DNA from: Heterocephalus glaber
Lineage: Eukaryota; Chordata; Mammalia; Rodentia; Bathyergidae
NCBI RefSeq assembly: GCF_000247695.1
Contig: NW_004624748.1
Location: 7,632,460 to 7,696,459 of the forward strand
Length of the DNA stretch: 64,000 nt
Reading direction: 5' to 3'
Below the pieces are notes generated by a model. The model worked only from the letters and a program-made list of their open reading frames with translations. It did not search any database and was not told the origin of the DNA. Position 1 is the first letter of the stretch, and every line of letters begins with the position of its first letter. The position numbers and the translations under genes were made by a program. Shown piece after piece: positions 37,091 through 48,205 of the stretch.

Positions 37091-37814
37091 TATTTTATAT
37101 ATCAGTTAAAAATCTATTTAAATTTAAAGTTAAAAAGTAAAATTCACTGAAAGTTTAAAAAACTCTCCTTATTAATTTTAATTATCATAAAATCCCAGTG
37201 GTTAAAGAATGTGTTATATATATTTGGTTATAATGCAAATTTTCCCAGAAATTATATAAAGGAGGCAAATGAAAAACCCAGTGGAATATTGTACTGTGCT
37301 GGCTGGCAGGCATACATGGTATCCTTGGCCCTCTGCCAGTGTATCTCCAAAAGTCACAAAAATTCTTACTCAGGTTTATAGATTTTCTGGACGCACAAGA
37401 ATTCAACTTAAGAGAAGTCTGAACATTTGATTCCATAAAAGTAAAAGCAAGTGAATGAAATGGTCTGCAGAGCTCCTCAAGGCAAGTAGTTCAAAAGATT
37501 TCTTCCTGTTATTCTTAGCTACCTGCTTTGTTTTCATCACAGGTGGTTGCCAAGAGAAAAAGGAAGGAAAATAACTTATCACAAGCTAATGTGTGACTCA
37601 AATTCTCAGAAGTGAATTTCCAGAAGCAGAAAAATCTCCCCTTGGAAAAGGCAGTTCCCATCATATTTGCTAAGATGTAACCCAAAACTTGTTGAATACC
37701 AATGGTTTGCTGGCCGCTTTTATTTTGCAGCAATCATGGGAGGCAAATACTGTTATCTTCACTACTAAGCTTAGTCTGTTTGCAGACACTGCTGAGGTCA
37801 CGTAGTGTACATTT
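37091..37814. other. Intergenic, nothing recognised
   Basis: AT-rich with TATATA patches. Minus-strand frames at 37185-37436 and 37515-37733 have no domain. 37740-37805 may be a tiny MIR trace. Confidence 0.4.
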
Positions 37815-38392
37815 TTAAATTATAATTGAGATGTAATATTCATAAAGAGAATCTAGGGACTACATTAATGTTAAATATATAGGTGAATGAATATATATCC
37901 ATATAACCACCACTTAGCTTGAGAGAATTTCAACTCTGCAGAAAGCTCTTTCTTGCTCTTTTTAAATTCAAAATAACTTCTAGAAGTGATTTCTGTTCTG
38001 ACTTTTATAAAATTGTCTTAAGCTCATTCTTAAACTCCATATGACTAGCTATATCATGGTCTCTAGTAAGGTTTGTCTTGATCTGAGGAATTTCCCAGGA
38101 TGTAGTACTTTCAGTAATAGAATTGTAACAGTTGGATATTCTATAAATGGAATCATACAGTATGTACTCTTTTGTGCCTGGCTTCTTTTGCTCAGCATGA
38201 TCTCTCTGAGATTCATCAAGGCTGTTGAAGCAAAGCTTCATTTTTATTGCTGTGTATTTCCAGTGTATAACGATTTTATAATTTATCCAATATCTTGTTG
38301 ATGTACATAAGAATTGTTTTCAGTTTTACACTCCTACATTTTTTTTTTTTGGTTCATTACCCTTTAGCTGAAAAGCATGTAAGTTAATTTTT

Positions 38393-38965
38393 TTTTTTGC
38401 ATTGCTGAATTCTGTAGCACATCTTTTTTTTTTAAATTAAATTCTTTTATTGGTACATCGTAGGTATACAACACAATTACATTTCTCATTGGGAATTGTA
38501 CCTTTACATAATGCATCTTGGTTCTTATTTTTTCCCCATTCCTAGCCCTCCCTTCACCCCCCTCCACCCTTCCCTATTTACAAAGACTTTATTTCCATTT
38601 TTTCCATTTCTCATCATTTTTCCTTTCCCTTCTTTCCTTTCCCCTGCCTCTCCCACTACCCCTACCCCTTTGGACCTTTTCTTCCTATTTTGCATTATCA
38701 ATTATTCATTCTAATCATTGGTACATTTTAGGTATTCAATATAATGACATTCATCATTGGAAATTTGCACCTTTACATAGTCTCTCTTGGTTCTTATTTT
38801 TCACCCTTGCCCAGCCTTCCCTTCAACCCCTCCAGCCCTCCCTATTTACAAAGATTCTGTTCCTATTTTTCCATTTTCTCATATTAATCCCATTCCCTTC
38901 TATCCTTTCCCCTAGCCCTCCCACTTCCTTCCCCTTTGCCCCTTTTCTTCCTATTTCACATTTCT
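38393..38965 (-). mobile_element. Short L1 3'-UTR insertion with two poly-A tracts
   Basis: Flanked by a TSD of 15-17 bp (catgtaagttaattt at 38376-38390 and 38966-38980). Read on the minus strand: truncated 3' UTR unit A (38965 to about 38712), a second 3' UTR unit B (about 38711 to 38433), a poly-A (38423-38433), about 24 bp of non-L1 sequence (38399-38422, containing gaattcagcaatgc), and a second poly-A that abuts the TSD. The 157-aa and 72-aa plus-strand frames at 38496-38991 are translations of the antisense polypyrimidine UTR and not genes. Confidence 0.88.
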
Positions 38966-40124
38966 CATGTAAGTTAATTTTTATAGTGTAAGTCAAGGGG
39001 CAATCACTTCAGTCAGTTTTGCTTGTTTGAAACTCCTTTATTTTTGCCTTGCATTTTTACAAATTAATTTCCTCCATTTATTTTTCAGAATGAATGATAC
39101 TAAGTGCGATGTTTCTTTACTGCATAAAAATATACTTGTATTATCATTCTCTATTTTTTTAACATTTTTTAAAAGGTTAAATTTATGTTCAATAAAATTC
39201 CACTCCATGGGATAACTGTTATGGTTTTAAATTCAGTTGCATACAGTCATGTGTCTGTCACTACAATCATGATACAAAGTGTTTTCATTACCTCCCCCCC
39301 AAATTTTTTCATCTTATCCAAGCCCATCAAGCAACAGATCTGTTCTTGGTTCCTAAGGACTCTGTCCACTTTCAAGAGTGTGATACAAATTAAATCATAT
39401 GATAAAAATTTTGAGATCTAGCTTCTTACACATATCAAATTATACTTGAGAAATAAACATATTATTGTATCTATCAACGGTTCATTCATTCTCAAAGCTA
39501 GATAATACTTGTTTTATGAAGTTACGACAGTTTTTAAAGTATACTTACCAGTATAGGGATATCAGAGTTGTTTCCAGTATGGGGAAATTATGACTAAAGA
39601 TTCACAGAGTTGTGTGAGTATAACTTTTCATTTCTCTTGAGTAAATATATGGGAGGATGACAGTTGGATCATAGGTATACAAGGTGTAATCAAAATATAC
39701 AGTGAACATTTACATTTTAAAAACTATTGCAGTAAAAGGATCAGTACTATTAATACCCCTCAAAATAATCACCTTTTCTTCAAATACACATATCCCATTG
39801 TTCTTATCACTTTCTTTATTAAAAATTAATTTTATTGGTACATTTAAGGTATACAACATAATGACATTCATCATTGGAAAGTCATACTTTTACGTAATCC
39901 ATCTTGTTACTTATTTTTTCCCCATTACCCTGCCCTCCCTTCAACCTCTCCACACCTTCCTATCTACAAGACTTTGATTACATTTTTTCATTTTCTTATA
40001 TTAATTCCATTCCTTCATTTTCCCTAACCCCTCCCACTTCCCCTTCCCATTTGTCCCTTTTCTGCCTATTTCACATTGTCTATTATACCTTTTAGTCCTT
40101 ATTAACACTTTCAGTGTCTCACAT

Positions 40125-43100
40125 TACAGAAACTATTCAGTATTTACACATGTGTGTCCTATTTATTTCACTTAAGAGTATCGTCTCAATGCGCATCCAT
40201 TTAGCTATAAATGTCTCTAGTTTCTTGTTCTTTATGGCTGAGTAATACTCCATTTTATATTTAAAAACAGATTTTCTTTACCCAGTCTCCAGTTGATAGG
40301 CAATTGGGTTGCTTCCAAGTTTAAGCTATCATGAATTGTGCTGGTATGAACATGGGTGAACATATATCACTGTGGTATGATTCTTTTAATTCTTTGGGGA
40401 AGATACCCAGAAGGGGAATAGCTGGGTCAAATGGGATTTACAATCCTCATCCTTTGAGGTATCTCCATACTGATTTCCACAGTGCTTGCACCAGTCTACA
40501 CTCCCACCAGCAGTAGAGTAGGGTTTCTCTTTCCCCACAGCCCCACCAGCATTTGTTATTGGTTGATTTCATGATAGCAGCCATTCATTCTGGAGTGAGG
40601 TGGAATCTCAGCATTGCTTTCATTTGTATCTCTAGAATGACCTGTGATGTTGTACATTTTTTCATGTTTATTTGCTATTTCTATTTCTTTGTCTGAGAAA
40701 TGTTTGTTCATTTCAGATGCCCATTGATGGATTGGGTCTTTAAATTTGGGAGGTCAGATTTTTTTAAGTTCTTTGTAGATTCTAGGTAGTAGACCTTTGT
40801 CTGAGACACAGCTAGCAAAAATTTTTCCCCACACTGTGGACTGTCTCTTTGAACTGTTGGTGGTTTCTCTTGCTGTGCAGAAGCTTTTTAGTAAGAAGAG
40901 ATCCCACTTGTTGACTGTTTGTGCTAGTTCATGGGCAACTGAGGTTTTTCATAAAATCTTTTCCTACACCAATCTCTTCCAGAGTTCTACCTAACCTCTG
41001 TTCCAGCCACTTTAGTGGTTCTGTTTTAATATTTAGATCTTTAATCCATTTTAATTTCAGTTTAGTGCATGATGAGAGATATATGTCTAGTTTTACTCTT
41101 TAGCAAGTTGAAACCCAATTTTTCCAGCACCATTTATTAAAGAGGCTATCTTTCCTCCAGTGAAGGTGTTTGTCTCCGTTATCAAAGATGAGATGGCTGA
41201 GTATGTCTGGAGTTGTTTCACAATCTTCTAATCTGTTCCACTGGTCCTCAGGTCTGTTTCTTTGCCAGTACCATGCTGGTTTTTTTTTTTATGACGGTGG
41301 CTTTGTAATATAGTTTCAAGTTGGTGATTGTGATACCCCCTGCCATGTCTCTGTTGCCTAGAATTGCTTTTGCTATTCTAGGTCTCTTCTTGTTCCAAAT
41401 GAATTTTTGGAGTGTTTTCTCAAGGTCTGTGAAGTATGCTGCTGGGATTTCAATTGAGATTGCGCTGAATCTCTATAGCAGTTTTGGAAGTATGGTCATT
41501 TTCACTGTTGATTCTTCCTACCCAGGAGCAAGAGATGTCTTTCCATTTTCTGATATCCTCTTCAATCTCTTTTTTCAGAGTGCGATAGTTTTCAGAGAAA
41601 AGGCTTTTGACTTCTTTTGTTAGGTTGATTCCTCAGTATTTCAGTTTTTTGGATGCTATTGTGAAAGGAATTGTTGGCCCTATTCTGTCTCAGTAAGTCT
41701 GTTTTTCATGTAAAGAAAGACTATTGATTTTTGTGTGTTGACCTTGTATCCAGCTGCTTTACTGAATTTGGTCATTAAGTCTAGAAGACTTTTGGTGGAG
41801 TTCTTAGAGTCTTCTATGTAGAGTATCATGTCATGTGCAAATAATGAAAATTTGACTTGTTCCTTTGGTATCCTTATTCTTTTATCTCTTTCTCTTGTCT
41901 AAATGCTGTGGCTAAAATTTCCAACAATATATTGAACAGGAGTAGTGATAGTGGACAACCTTGTCCTGTTCCAGATTTTAATGTGAAGGATTTCAGTTTT
42001 TGACCATTTAGTATGATATTGGCTATTGGTTTTTCATAGATGGCTTTTATTAGATTGAGGTAGAGACCTTCTATTCCAATTTTTTGGAAAGTTTTTATCA
42101 TAAATCCATGTTGGATTTTGTCCAATGCTTTTTCTGTGTCTATCGAGATGAACATATGGTTTTTGTCCTTAGTGTATGACATTTATTGATTTGCATATGT
42201 TGAACCATCCCTGCATCCCTGGGATGAATTGCAATTGGTCAGGTTGTATGATTTTCTTGATGATCTTCTGCATGCTATTTGCCAGTATCTTATTAAGGAT
42301 TTTTGCGTGTATGTTCATTAGTGAGATTGGCCTCTAGTTCTCTTTCTTGGTTGGGTCTTTCTCTGCTTTGCGGATCAAGGTGATGCTTGCTTCCAGGAAT
42401 GACTTTGGGAGTATTACTTCTCTTTCAATTTCATTGAATAGTTTAAACAGTAGTGGCAGTAGTTTCTCTCTAAATGTCTTGTAGAATTCAGCAGTGAAGA
42501 CATCAGGACCCAGGCTTTTCTTAGTTGGTAAGTTTTTAATTATGTTTTCAATTTCATTGATTGATATTGGGTTGTTCAGAATTTTTATGTCATCTTTGTT
42601 CAAGTTTGGTAATTCACAGGTATCCAGGAATCTATCCATTTCTTCTCTGTTTTCCATCTTATTGGTGTGTAGGTTCTCCAAGTAGGTATTGATGATCCTC
42701 TGGATTTCTGCTTGGTTTATTGTAATTTTACCCTTTTTATTCATAATTACATGGATTTGGGCCTTTTCTTTCCTTTTTTTGATAAGGTTGGCTAAAGGTT
42801 TTGCAATTTTGTTTATTGTTTTAAAGAACCAACTCTTTGCTTCTTTGATTTTTTTTCTATCATTCTCTTAGTCTTGATTTCTGCTCTGAGCTTTATAATA
42901 TCCTTCCTTGTGTGAGCTTTAGGTTTGTCTTGCTCTTCTTCTTCTAGAAACTTGAGGTTAAGCATCAGGTTGTTTAATTGGGCTCACTGTGTTTTCCTAA
43001 TGTGAGTATTCACTGCTATGAATTTCCCTCGAAAGACTGCTTTCATTGTGTCCCATAGATTCTGACATGTTTTTATTGGCATTGTCATTTAATTGAAGGA

Positions 43101-43920
43101 ACTGTCTGATTTCTTCTTTAATTTCCTCTGTGACCAATTGGTTATTCAGAAATGTGTTGTTCAGTTTCCATGTGTTTATGAAATTCCTGTGGTTTCTTTT
43201 GCTATTGATCTCCAATTTCATCGCACTATGGTCTGATAATATACTGGGAATAACTTCAATTGCTTTGCACTTACTTAAAAATGTTCTAAGAGTGAGTACA
43301 TGGGCTATTTTTGAGAATGACATGTGTGCTACTGAAAAGAATGTGTATTCTGATTTTGTGGGGTGGAACATTCTGTAAACATCTGTAAAGTTCATTTGTT
43401 CAAGAGTTTGATTGAGTTCTAATATTTTGTTGCTTATTTTTTGTCTAGTTGATGTATCTATTTGTGACAGTGGGGTATTGAGGTCCCCACTACTATTGCA
43501 TTAGTGCTCGTTTGATTTTTCATGTCCATTTGTATTTGTTTTGTATAGTTGGGCACATTAGTATTTGGTGCATATATATTTGTAACTATCATGTCTTTCT
43601 CTTGGATTGTTCCATTTGTAAGGTGTATTGTCCTTCTTTGTGTGTCTTAATCAGTGTTGGTTTGAAATCCACTTGGTCTGCAAAGAGGATAGCTACTCCT
43701 GCTTTGTTTCGGTTTCCCATCGCATGGAGTATTGTTTTCAACCCTTTAACTTTCAGTCTATGAGTTTCTTTTTGAATTATGTGTGTTTTGTGTATGGACC
43801 ATATTGTTGGACCTTGCTTCTTGACCCATTCTGCCAGTCTATTTCTTTTGATTGGTGAATTGAGGCCATTAACGTTGATGGTATAACTGATACATATTGA
43901 CTTATCATTGTCATGACTTT
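40125..43920 (-). pseudogene. L1 ORF2 (endonuclease-reverse transcriptase), broken
   Basis: Minus-strand order: endonuclease domain start with NGLNSPIKRNRL (about 43885-43850), endonuclease remainder including the frame at 42997-43395, RT N-terminal part (42334-42744, with GPDVFTAEFYK), RT core (41874-42182, with [14 protein letters not shown] and GTGQGCPLS), then the catalytic box near 41830-41847. There FADD is changed to FAHD, so one of the two aspartates is lost. The C-terminal region is unreadable beyond short blocks. At least five frame breaks separate the pieces. Plus-strand frames through 40331-43858 are shadows. Confidence 0.9.
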
Positions 43921-44004
43921 TTCTTTTTGTTGGATTCTCCCCCTTTGGCTTTAATTTCTGGTCGTGCCCAATGGATTCATTCTGCTGGGATTCCTGGGGT
44001 TGTG

Positions 44005-44990
44005 ATTCTCATTGTCTTTTCCTACTATATTGTTTAAAATTTTTGGAGTGCTGGTTTGGTATTCGTGATGTTCCTAAGGAGCTCTTTGTCATGAAAGTAT
44101 CTTATTTCTCCATCAATTTTGAAAGATAGTTTTGCAGGGTACATCAATTTGGGTTGGAGCTTGTTTTTCTTTAGGGCTTAAAATATGTCACTCCATGCTC
44201 TTCTTGCCTTGTGGGTTTTTGTTGAGAAGTCTGCTGTGATTCTGATGGGCTTTCCTTTGTATGTGACTTGTTTCTTTTGTCTAAACTGCTTGTAGAATTG
44301 TGTTCTTCTCTTGAGTTTCTGGAATCTTAGCTATTATACACCTATATGTAGATTTCTTTTTATCACAGCTAGTTGGAGTCCTATATGCCTCACTTACCTG
44401 TATGCCAAGGTCTTTCCCCCTATTTGGGATGTTTTCTGCCATCACTTCTGTGAACAGGTTTTTTTTTGTTTTTGTTTTTTTTATGTTGTCTGCACTCTCT
44501 TCTGCTTCTTCATTGACTCCAGTCAGTCTGATGTTATTCTTCTTTACATTGTCTATCAGCTGCTGGACTGATTTTTCATGGTCCCTTACTATTTTAAAGA
44601 AATTTTTCTTTTCCTGGTCACTAATTGCATTCCTATCTTCTATATCTGAAATTCTATCCTGGCATTGGCTCATTCTGCTGCATAAACTTTCAATGGAGTT
44701 TTTAATCACCTGGAAATCTGTTTGCATCTGTTTTCCGGATTCCATTTGTTTCCTATGTTGGGATTCCATCACGTTCCTCGGGTCCTCTATTCTTTTTGTC
44801 CTTGTCTTCTCTAAATTTATTAATCATGTCATGCACTATGGGCACAATGTCTGCTGTTACCTGAGAAATTATTTCTGATTTCATTTTTTCCAGGTCCTCT
44901 TTCATTTACAGTTCAGGGAGTCCATGTGGTTAAGTGTCAGATTTTTCCATCTCGTTCTTTTGGGGTTTCCTTAGGTGATCTGGAAGTATG
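44005..44990 (-). pseudogene. L1 ORF1 (RNA-binding chaperone), broken
   Basis: ORF1p coats L1 RNA as a coiled-coil trimer. The longest remnant, 44281-44772 (163 aa), shows coiled-coil heptads ending in CQDRISDIEDR, then the RRM-like region (KKNNIRLTGVNEEAEESADN) and RGKDLGIQVSEAYRTP, and stops at 'NTILQAV'. The C-terminal domain continues in other frames down to about 44005 (VTYKGKPIRITADFS, then KPALQKF). A complete ORF1 is usually around 340-370 aa, so this one is split and cannot be functional. Confidence 0.88.
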
Positions 44991-44999
44991 GTTTTGAGA

Positions 45000-45621
45000 C
45001 TTATTTACATTTCTTCTCATTTCAACAGATGCAATCTGCTCTGTCTTTGTTGAGGTGAGTTTTTTCTCACCAGTGGTCTTGAATTCTCAGCAAGCCACCA
45101 AGAAGCCTTTACTCTGCTGCTCACCAGTACACCAATTCCTGGGTCAGAGTGGTGGCCTTCTGGATCCCTAAGCTGACCTGTTATCTGGGTGGGTTTCTGG
45201 CTGGGGCCTGCTCACACTTGGGACAGTATCTAGGTGTGCCTCTTGCTAGGGCCCCTATGTAGCTGTTGTCTAGTAGGGCCTTTGGCCGGGGGCTGTGCAC
45301 CCCAGTTCCTGTTGTCTGAGCTGGCTTTGGCTTGGGTCTCCACCAACTTATCAATGGTAGCAGGGTGAGCCTCTGGTATTGCTTCTGTGCCTGTGTAGCT
45401 CTTTTCTAGGCAGGTTCTTGGCTGTGGCCAGTGGTACAGCAAGCCTCTGGCTGAAGCTTGTGCAGTTCTTTTCTGGGTGGGCCTTTGGCTTGGGTGGGTG
45501 TGCTCAAGCCCCTGGGGTTGGGCTGGAGCCCTGGCTGGGATTTACCTGCAGCCACACTGGTCTGGGTCACACAGCTGCTCCCTGGGATCTGTGCGCACTT
45601 ACGGTTGGAATGGCGGGCCTC
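45000..45621 (-). promoter_or_regulatory. L1 5' UTR (former internal pol II promoter region)
   Basis: This is the GC-richest part of the L1, upstream of ORF1 on the minus strand. It contains imperfect internal repeats based on 'gggcctttggc' and 'cttttctgggtggg' (45280-45300, 45411-45425, 45468-45490), CAGCC-rich on the minus strand. In active L1s this region drives transcription. CpGs are now rare, consistent with methylation decay. The frames at 45230-45442, 45379-45795 and 45458-45649 are incidental readings of it. Exact promoter boundaries cannot be defined. Confidence 0.6.
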
Positions 45622-46565
45622 TTCTTGTCACTTTATGAAGCAATTCTAGAAGTCTTCTTTCTTGCTTTTATGAAGTATTATCAAAAGTACAGTGAATGCC
45701 TCTGCCACGTGCCATTCAATCAAAAGGCAATCTCGGCATGTAAAACAATTATGGTGTATCTTTTTCTGCCTTACTCACCAGATCTGGCACCATAGGACTT
45801 ATGGATCTTCCCCAAAGTCAAAATGACCATGAAAGATATATGTTTTGCATTGATTCAGGACATGGAGTCAGCCATGACGGTGCAACTAGAGACACTCATG
45901 TAAAAGGACTTCCAGAACTGCTTCAGAAGGTGGCAAGAAGGACAGGCACAGGGTGTTTGAAGTAAGGAAGAGTATTTTGAGGGATTTAATAGCAATTTTT
46001 TTTATTTTAATATATTTTAAAATTTAAATATTCATTGTATTTCTTGATCATATCTCATATGTTTAACTTCATAAGACTCTGTCAAACATTTTACAAAGTG
46101 GCTATAACATTTTCATTCCTACCAGCAACATGTGAGAGTCTTAGCTGCCTGCATCCTTGCCAGTCTTTGATATTACCAGTTTTGTCTATTTTTTAATTTG
46201 TGTAATTCTCATAATTATGTAGAAGTATATATATTATTAATATATATATAGGTTTAAACTGCACTTTCCAAATGTTAAATGATATTAAAATATTTTATAT
46301 GTTTATTAGTCATTCATATATCTTCTATGTAAAATATATGTTAAGATATTTCATCTATTTTAAAAATTGGGTTATTTTCTTATTGTTGGTATTTTAGAAT
46401 TATAAATATAAGTTGTATAAGTCTTATATCAGATAGTATGATTTTCAAATATTCTTTCCTGATCTGTGGCTTGTCTTTTCATTTTCTTTCTGTCTTTTGT
46501 AGAACTAAAGTTTAAAATTTTATAAATTTGGAAAGAAAAATACTTCATTTTATATATCTCCATTT

Positions 46566-46644
46566 TTTTTGGTACCGAGGATTGAACTTGGGACCTTGAA
46601 CTTACACGGCAGGCACTGAAACCACTGAGCTAAATCCCCAGCCC
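46566..46644 (-). repeat. ID-like tRNA-derived SINE, antisense
   Basis: A T-run followed by 'ggtaccgaggattgaacttg' and 'accactgagctaaatcccca'. The minus strand carries the A-box tagctcagtggt. Imperfect TSDs: tatatctccatttt (46553-46566) and tatgtctccctttt (46645-46658). The 74-aa frame at 46550-46774 (minus) crosses it by chance. Confidence 0.85.
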
Positions 46645-47019
46645 TATGTCTCCCTTTTAATGTTACATGTAAACACTGTTTACAATGCAAATGAATAAAA
46701 TTTTTAATGAAAATAAAATTACAGTGGATACAACAGAAATACAAAGGATCAAAACAGACTATGAACAACTGCATGATAGTAAAATGGATACATTAGAGAA
46801 GAAAAGGACCAACTTCTGGAAACAGACAGCCAACAATGACTAAATGATGAAGAAATATCCAATCTAAATATATTAATGAATAAAGAGGCATGTACACTCA
46901 GAAACAGTTCAACAGAAAAGGTCCAGACAAGATGGATTTTGGGATAAATTCTACCAAACATTTAAAGAAGAATTAAAGCAAATCTTCTCAAACTTTTCCA
47001 AACATTGAACAGGAGATGG

Positions 47020-47448
47020 CTTAGTTACTTTTCTCATTTCTGGGACAAAATACCTGACACTCAGAGTTAAAGGAAGAAAGGTTTATTTCACCTCGCAGAT
47101 TTTAGGATTCAGTTCAGTCAGCTGGTTCCAAAGCAGGGCAGCATGGCAGAGGGGCAACTCAGAGGAGAAACATTCCATGGTGTGGCCGACAGGGCAGGAA
47201 AGCAGCAGGCAGCCAAAACAGCAAGCAGCAGATACAAACCTGCCTTCTTTCTGTCCTCTTATATTCCATTTAGGCTACAAGCCTATGGTGCCACTTGTAC
47301 CCAGGGTGCGGCTTCCATTATTCACACCCTTAATTCCAGTAATACACCCTTAATCCACACTTACAAACCCTAATACAACCACCTTCAAAACTTTCCCCTT
47401 ATGACCACATGAGACTTTGGGGAGACAACTAGATATAAGATATAACAG
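47020..47448 (-). repeat. MaLR-type LTR, antisense, inserted in old L1
   Basis: Plus-strand 'gacaaaatacctgacactca' (47044-47063) and 'ggaagaaaggtttatttcac' (47073-47092) are the antisense 3' end of a MaLR LTR. The far end is 'aagatataaca'. L1 sequence reads 'attgaacagga' before and 'gggaaaacttccaagttcac' (47451-47470) after, so the LTR entered the L1 ORF2. The 76-aa frame at 47143-47373 is incidental. Confidence 0.72.
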
Positions 47449-48155
47449 AAGGGAAAACTTCCAAGTTCACTTTATAAGGCAAGCATTGCTCAGTTACCAA
47501 AGGCAGAGAGGGACATTACAAGAAAAGAAAATTATGGGAAAATTTCTCTGATAATCATGTCATTTGACCATGAATGCAAAACTCCTGAAAAACATATGAA
47601 CAAACCAAATGCAAAAGTACATTAAAAGTACCATGCATCATGGCCACCTGAGAGGCAAGAATGATTTAACATACATAAATGAATAAATGTGATATACCAT
47701 GTTAATAGAATTAAAGAAAAAATCATATCATCACCTCAATAGAGTCATAAAAGCTTTTGACAAAACTCAACATGCTTTGTTAATTACAACTCTCAACAAA
47801 GTAGGTATATAAGAAATGTATCTCTATACAATAAAGACTATATAACATACACGTAGTTAACATCATACTCAAAGGAAAAAAGCTTAAAGCATATTCTTCT
47901 AAGATTAGGAACAAGATTAGGGTGCCTATTCTCAATACTTCCATTCAAGATAGTGTTGGGATTCTCAGCCAAAGTAGTTAGGCTAGGATAAGAAATTAAA
48001 GATAATCCAAAGTGGAAAGAATGAAGTAAAATTGACTCCCTGCAGACAATGAGATCTTATATATAGACAGCCTGAAAGTGTCCATCAAAAATACTGTCAG
48101 AAGTAAAAAATAAATCCAGTGAGTTACAGGACACAAAATTATAATATCAACAGAC

Positions 48156-48161
<6 letters not shown>

Positions 48162-48204
<43 letters not shown>
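48162..48204. repeat. (TG)n microsatellite
   Basis: About 20 uninterrupted TG units, preceded by (TA)n. Confidence 0.97.

Positions 48205-48205
<1 letters not shown>

Larger units (their letters stand above)
39814..45621 (-). mobile_element. Near-full-length L1, antisense (5808 bp)
   Basis: A single insertion with all L1 parts in order on the minus strand: 5' UTR (about 45621-45000), ORF1 (about 44990-44005), ORF2 (about 43920-40125), purine-rich 3' UTR (about 40125-39830) and a short A/T tail. It is flanked by ttcttatcacttt (39801-39813) and ttcttgtcacttt (45622-45634), a 13-bp TSD with one mismatch. Both copies match the mariner sequence into which it inserted (compare 34412-34431). Both ORFs are broken. 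It belongs to the same 3' UTR family as the L1s at 1-2586 and 32819-33538. Confidence 0.93.
39676..46015. mobile_element. Fold-back (palindromic) mariner derivative, split by L1
   Basis: Without the L1 at 39814-45621 this is a ~530-bp element. Left arm: 39676-39813 plus 45635-45660, transposase C-terminal end in antisense with its terminal sequence. Right arm: about 45700-46015, the same region in sense ('ttactcaccagatctggcac' at 45773-45792, 'ccagaactgcttcagaaggt' at 45913-45932), ending in the complementary terminus. Left 'aatacccctcaaaataatca' mirrors right 'agtattttgagggatttaat' (45971-45990). The arms are inverted repeats of about 190 bp. It has no intact transposase; the sense arm retains the PYSPDLAP motif of mariner (end of the frame at 45379-45795). 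Confidence 0.78.
37815..46525 (-). mobile_element. Ancient L1, antisense, host of several nested insertions
   Basis: Old L1 sequence is read antisense in segments 37815-38375, 38983-39674 and about 46020-46525. Signatures: 'ggaatcatacagtatgtact' (38149-38168) and 'gctcagcatgatctctctga' (38190-38209); 'gacagttggatcatagg' (39659-39675) resuming as 'catatgtttaacttcataag' (46055-46074) and 'attttcattcctaccagcaa' (46109-46128); then 'ttgggttattttcttattgt' (46367-46386) and 'tattctttcctgatctgtgg' (46450-46469). The order is continuous once the insertions at 38393-38965 and 39676-46015 are taken out. Confidence 0.75.

Noticed and set aside
38496..38991. 157-aa and 72-aa plus-strand frames rich in Pro/Phe/Ser/Leu
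   Set aside because: They are translations of the antisense polypyrimidine strand of two L1 3' UTR units.
45379..45795. 138-aa plus-strand frame with a Gly/Trp/Leu-rich start
   Set aside because: It runs from the antisense L1 5' UTR across the insertion junction into the mariner arm, a chimera of two elements. Only the last residues (PYSPDLAP) are meaningful.
46566..46644. Functional tRNA gene
   Set aside because: The A-box is present, but it is a short SINE with an A tail and TSDs, lacking a full cloverleaf.
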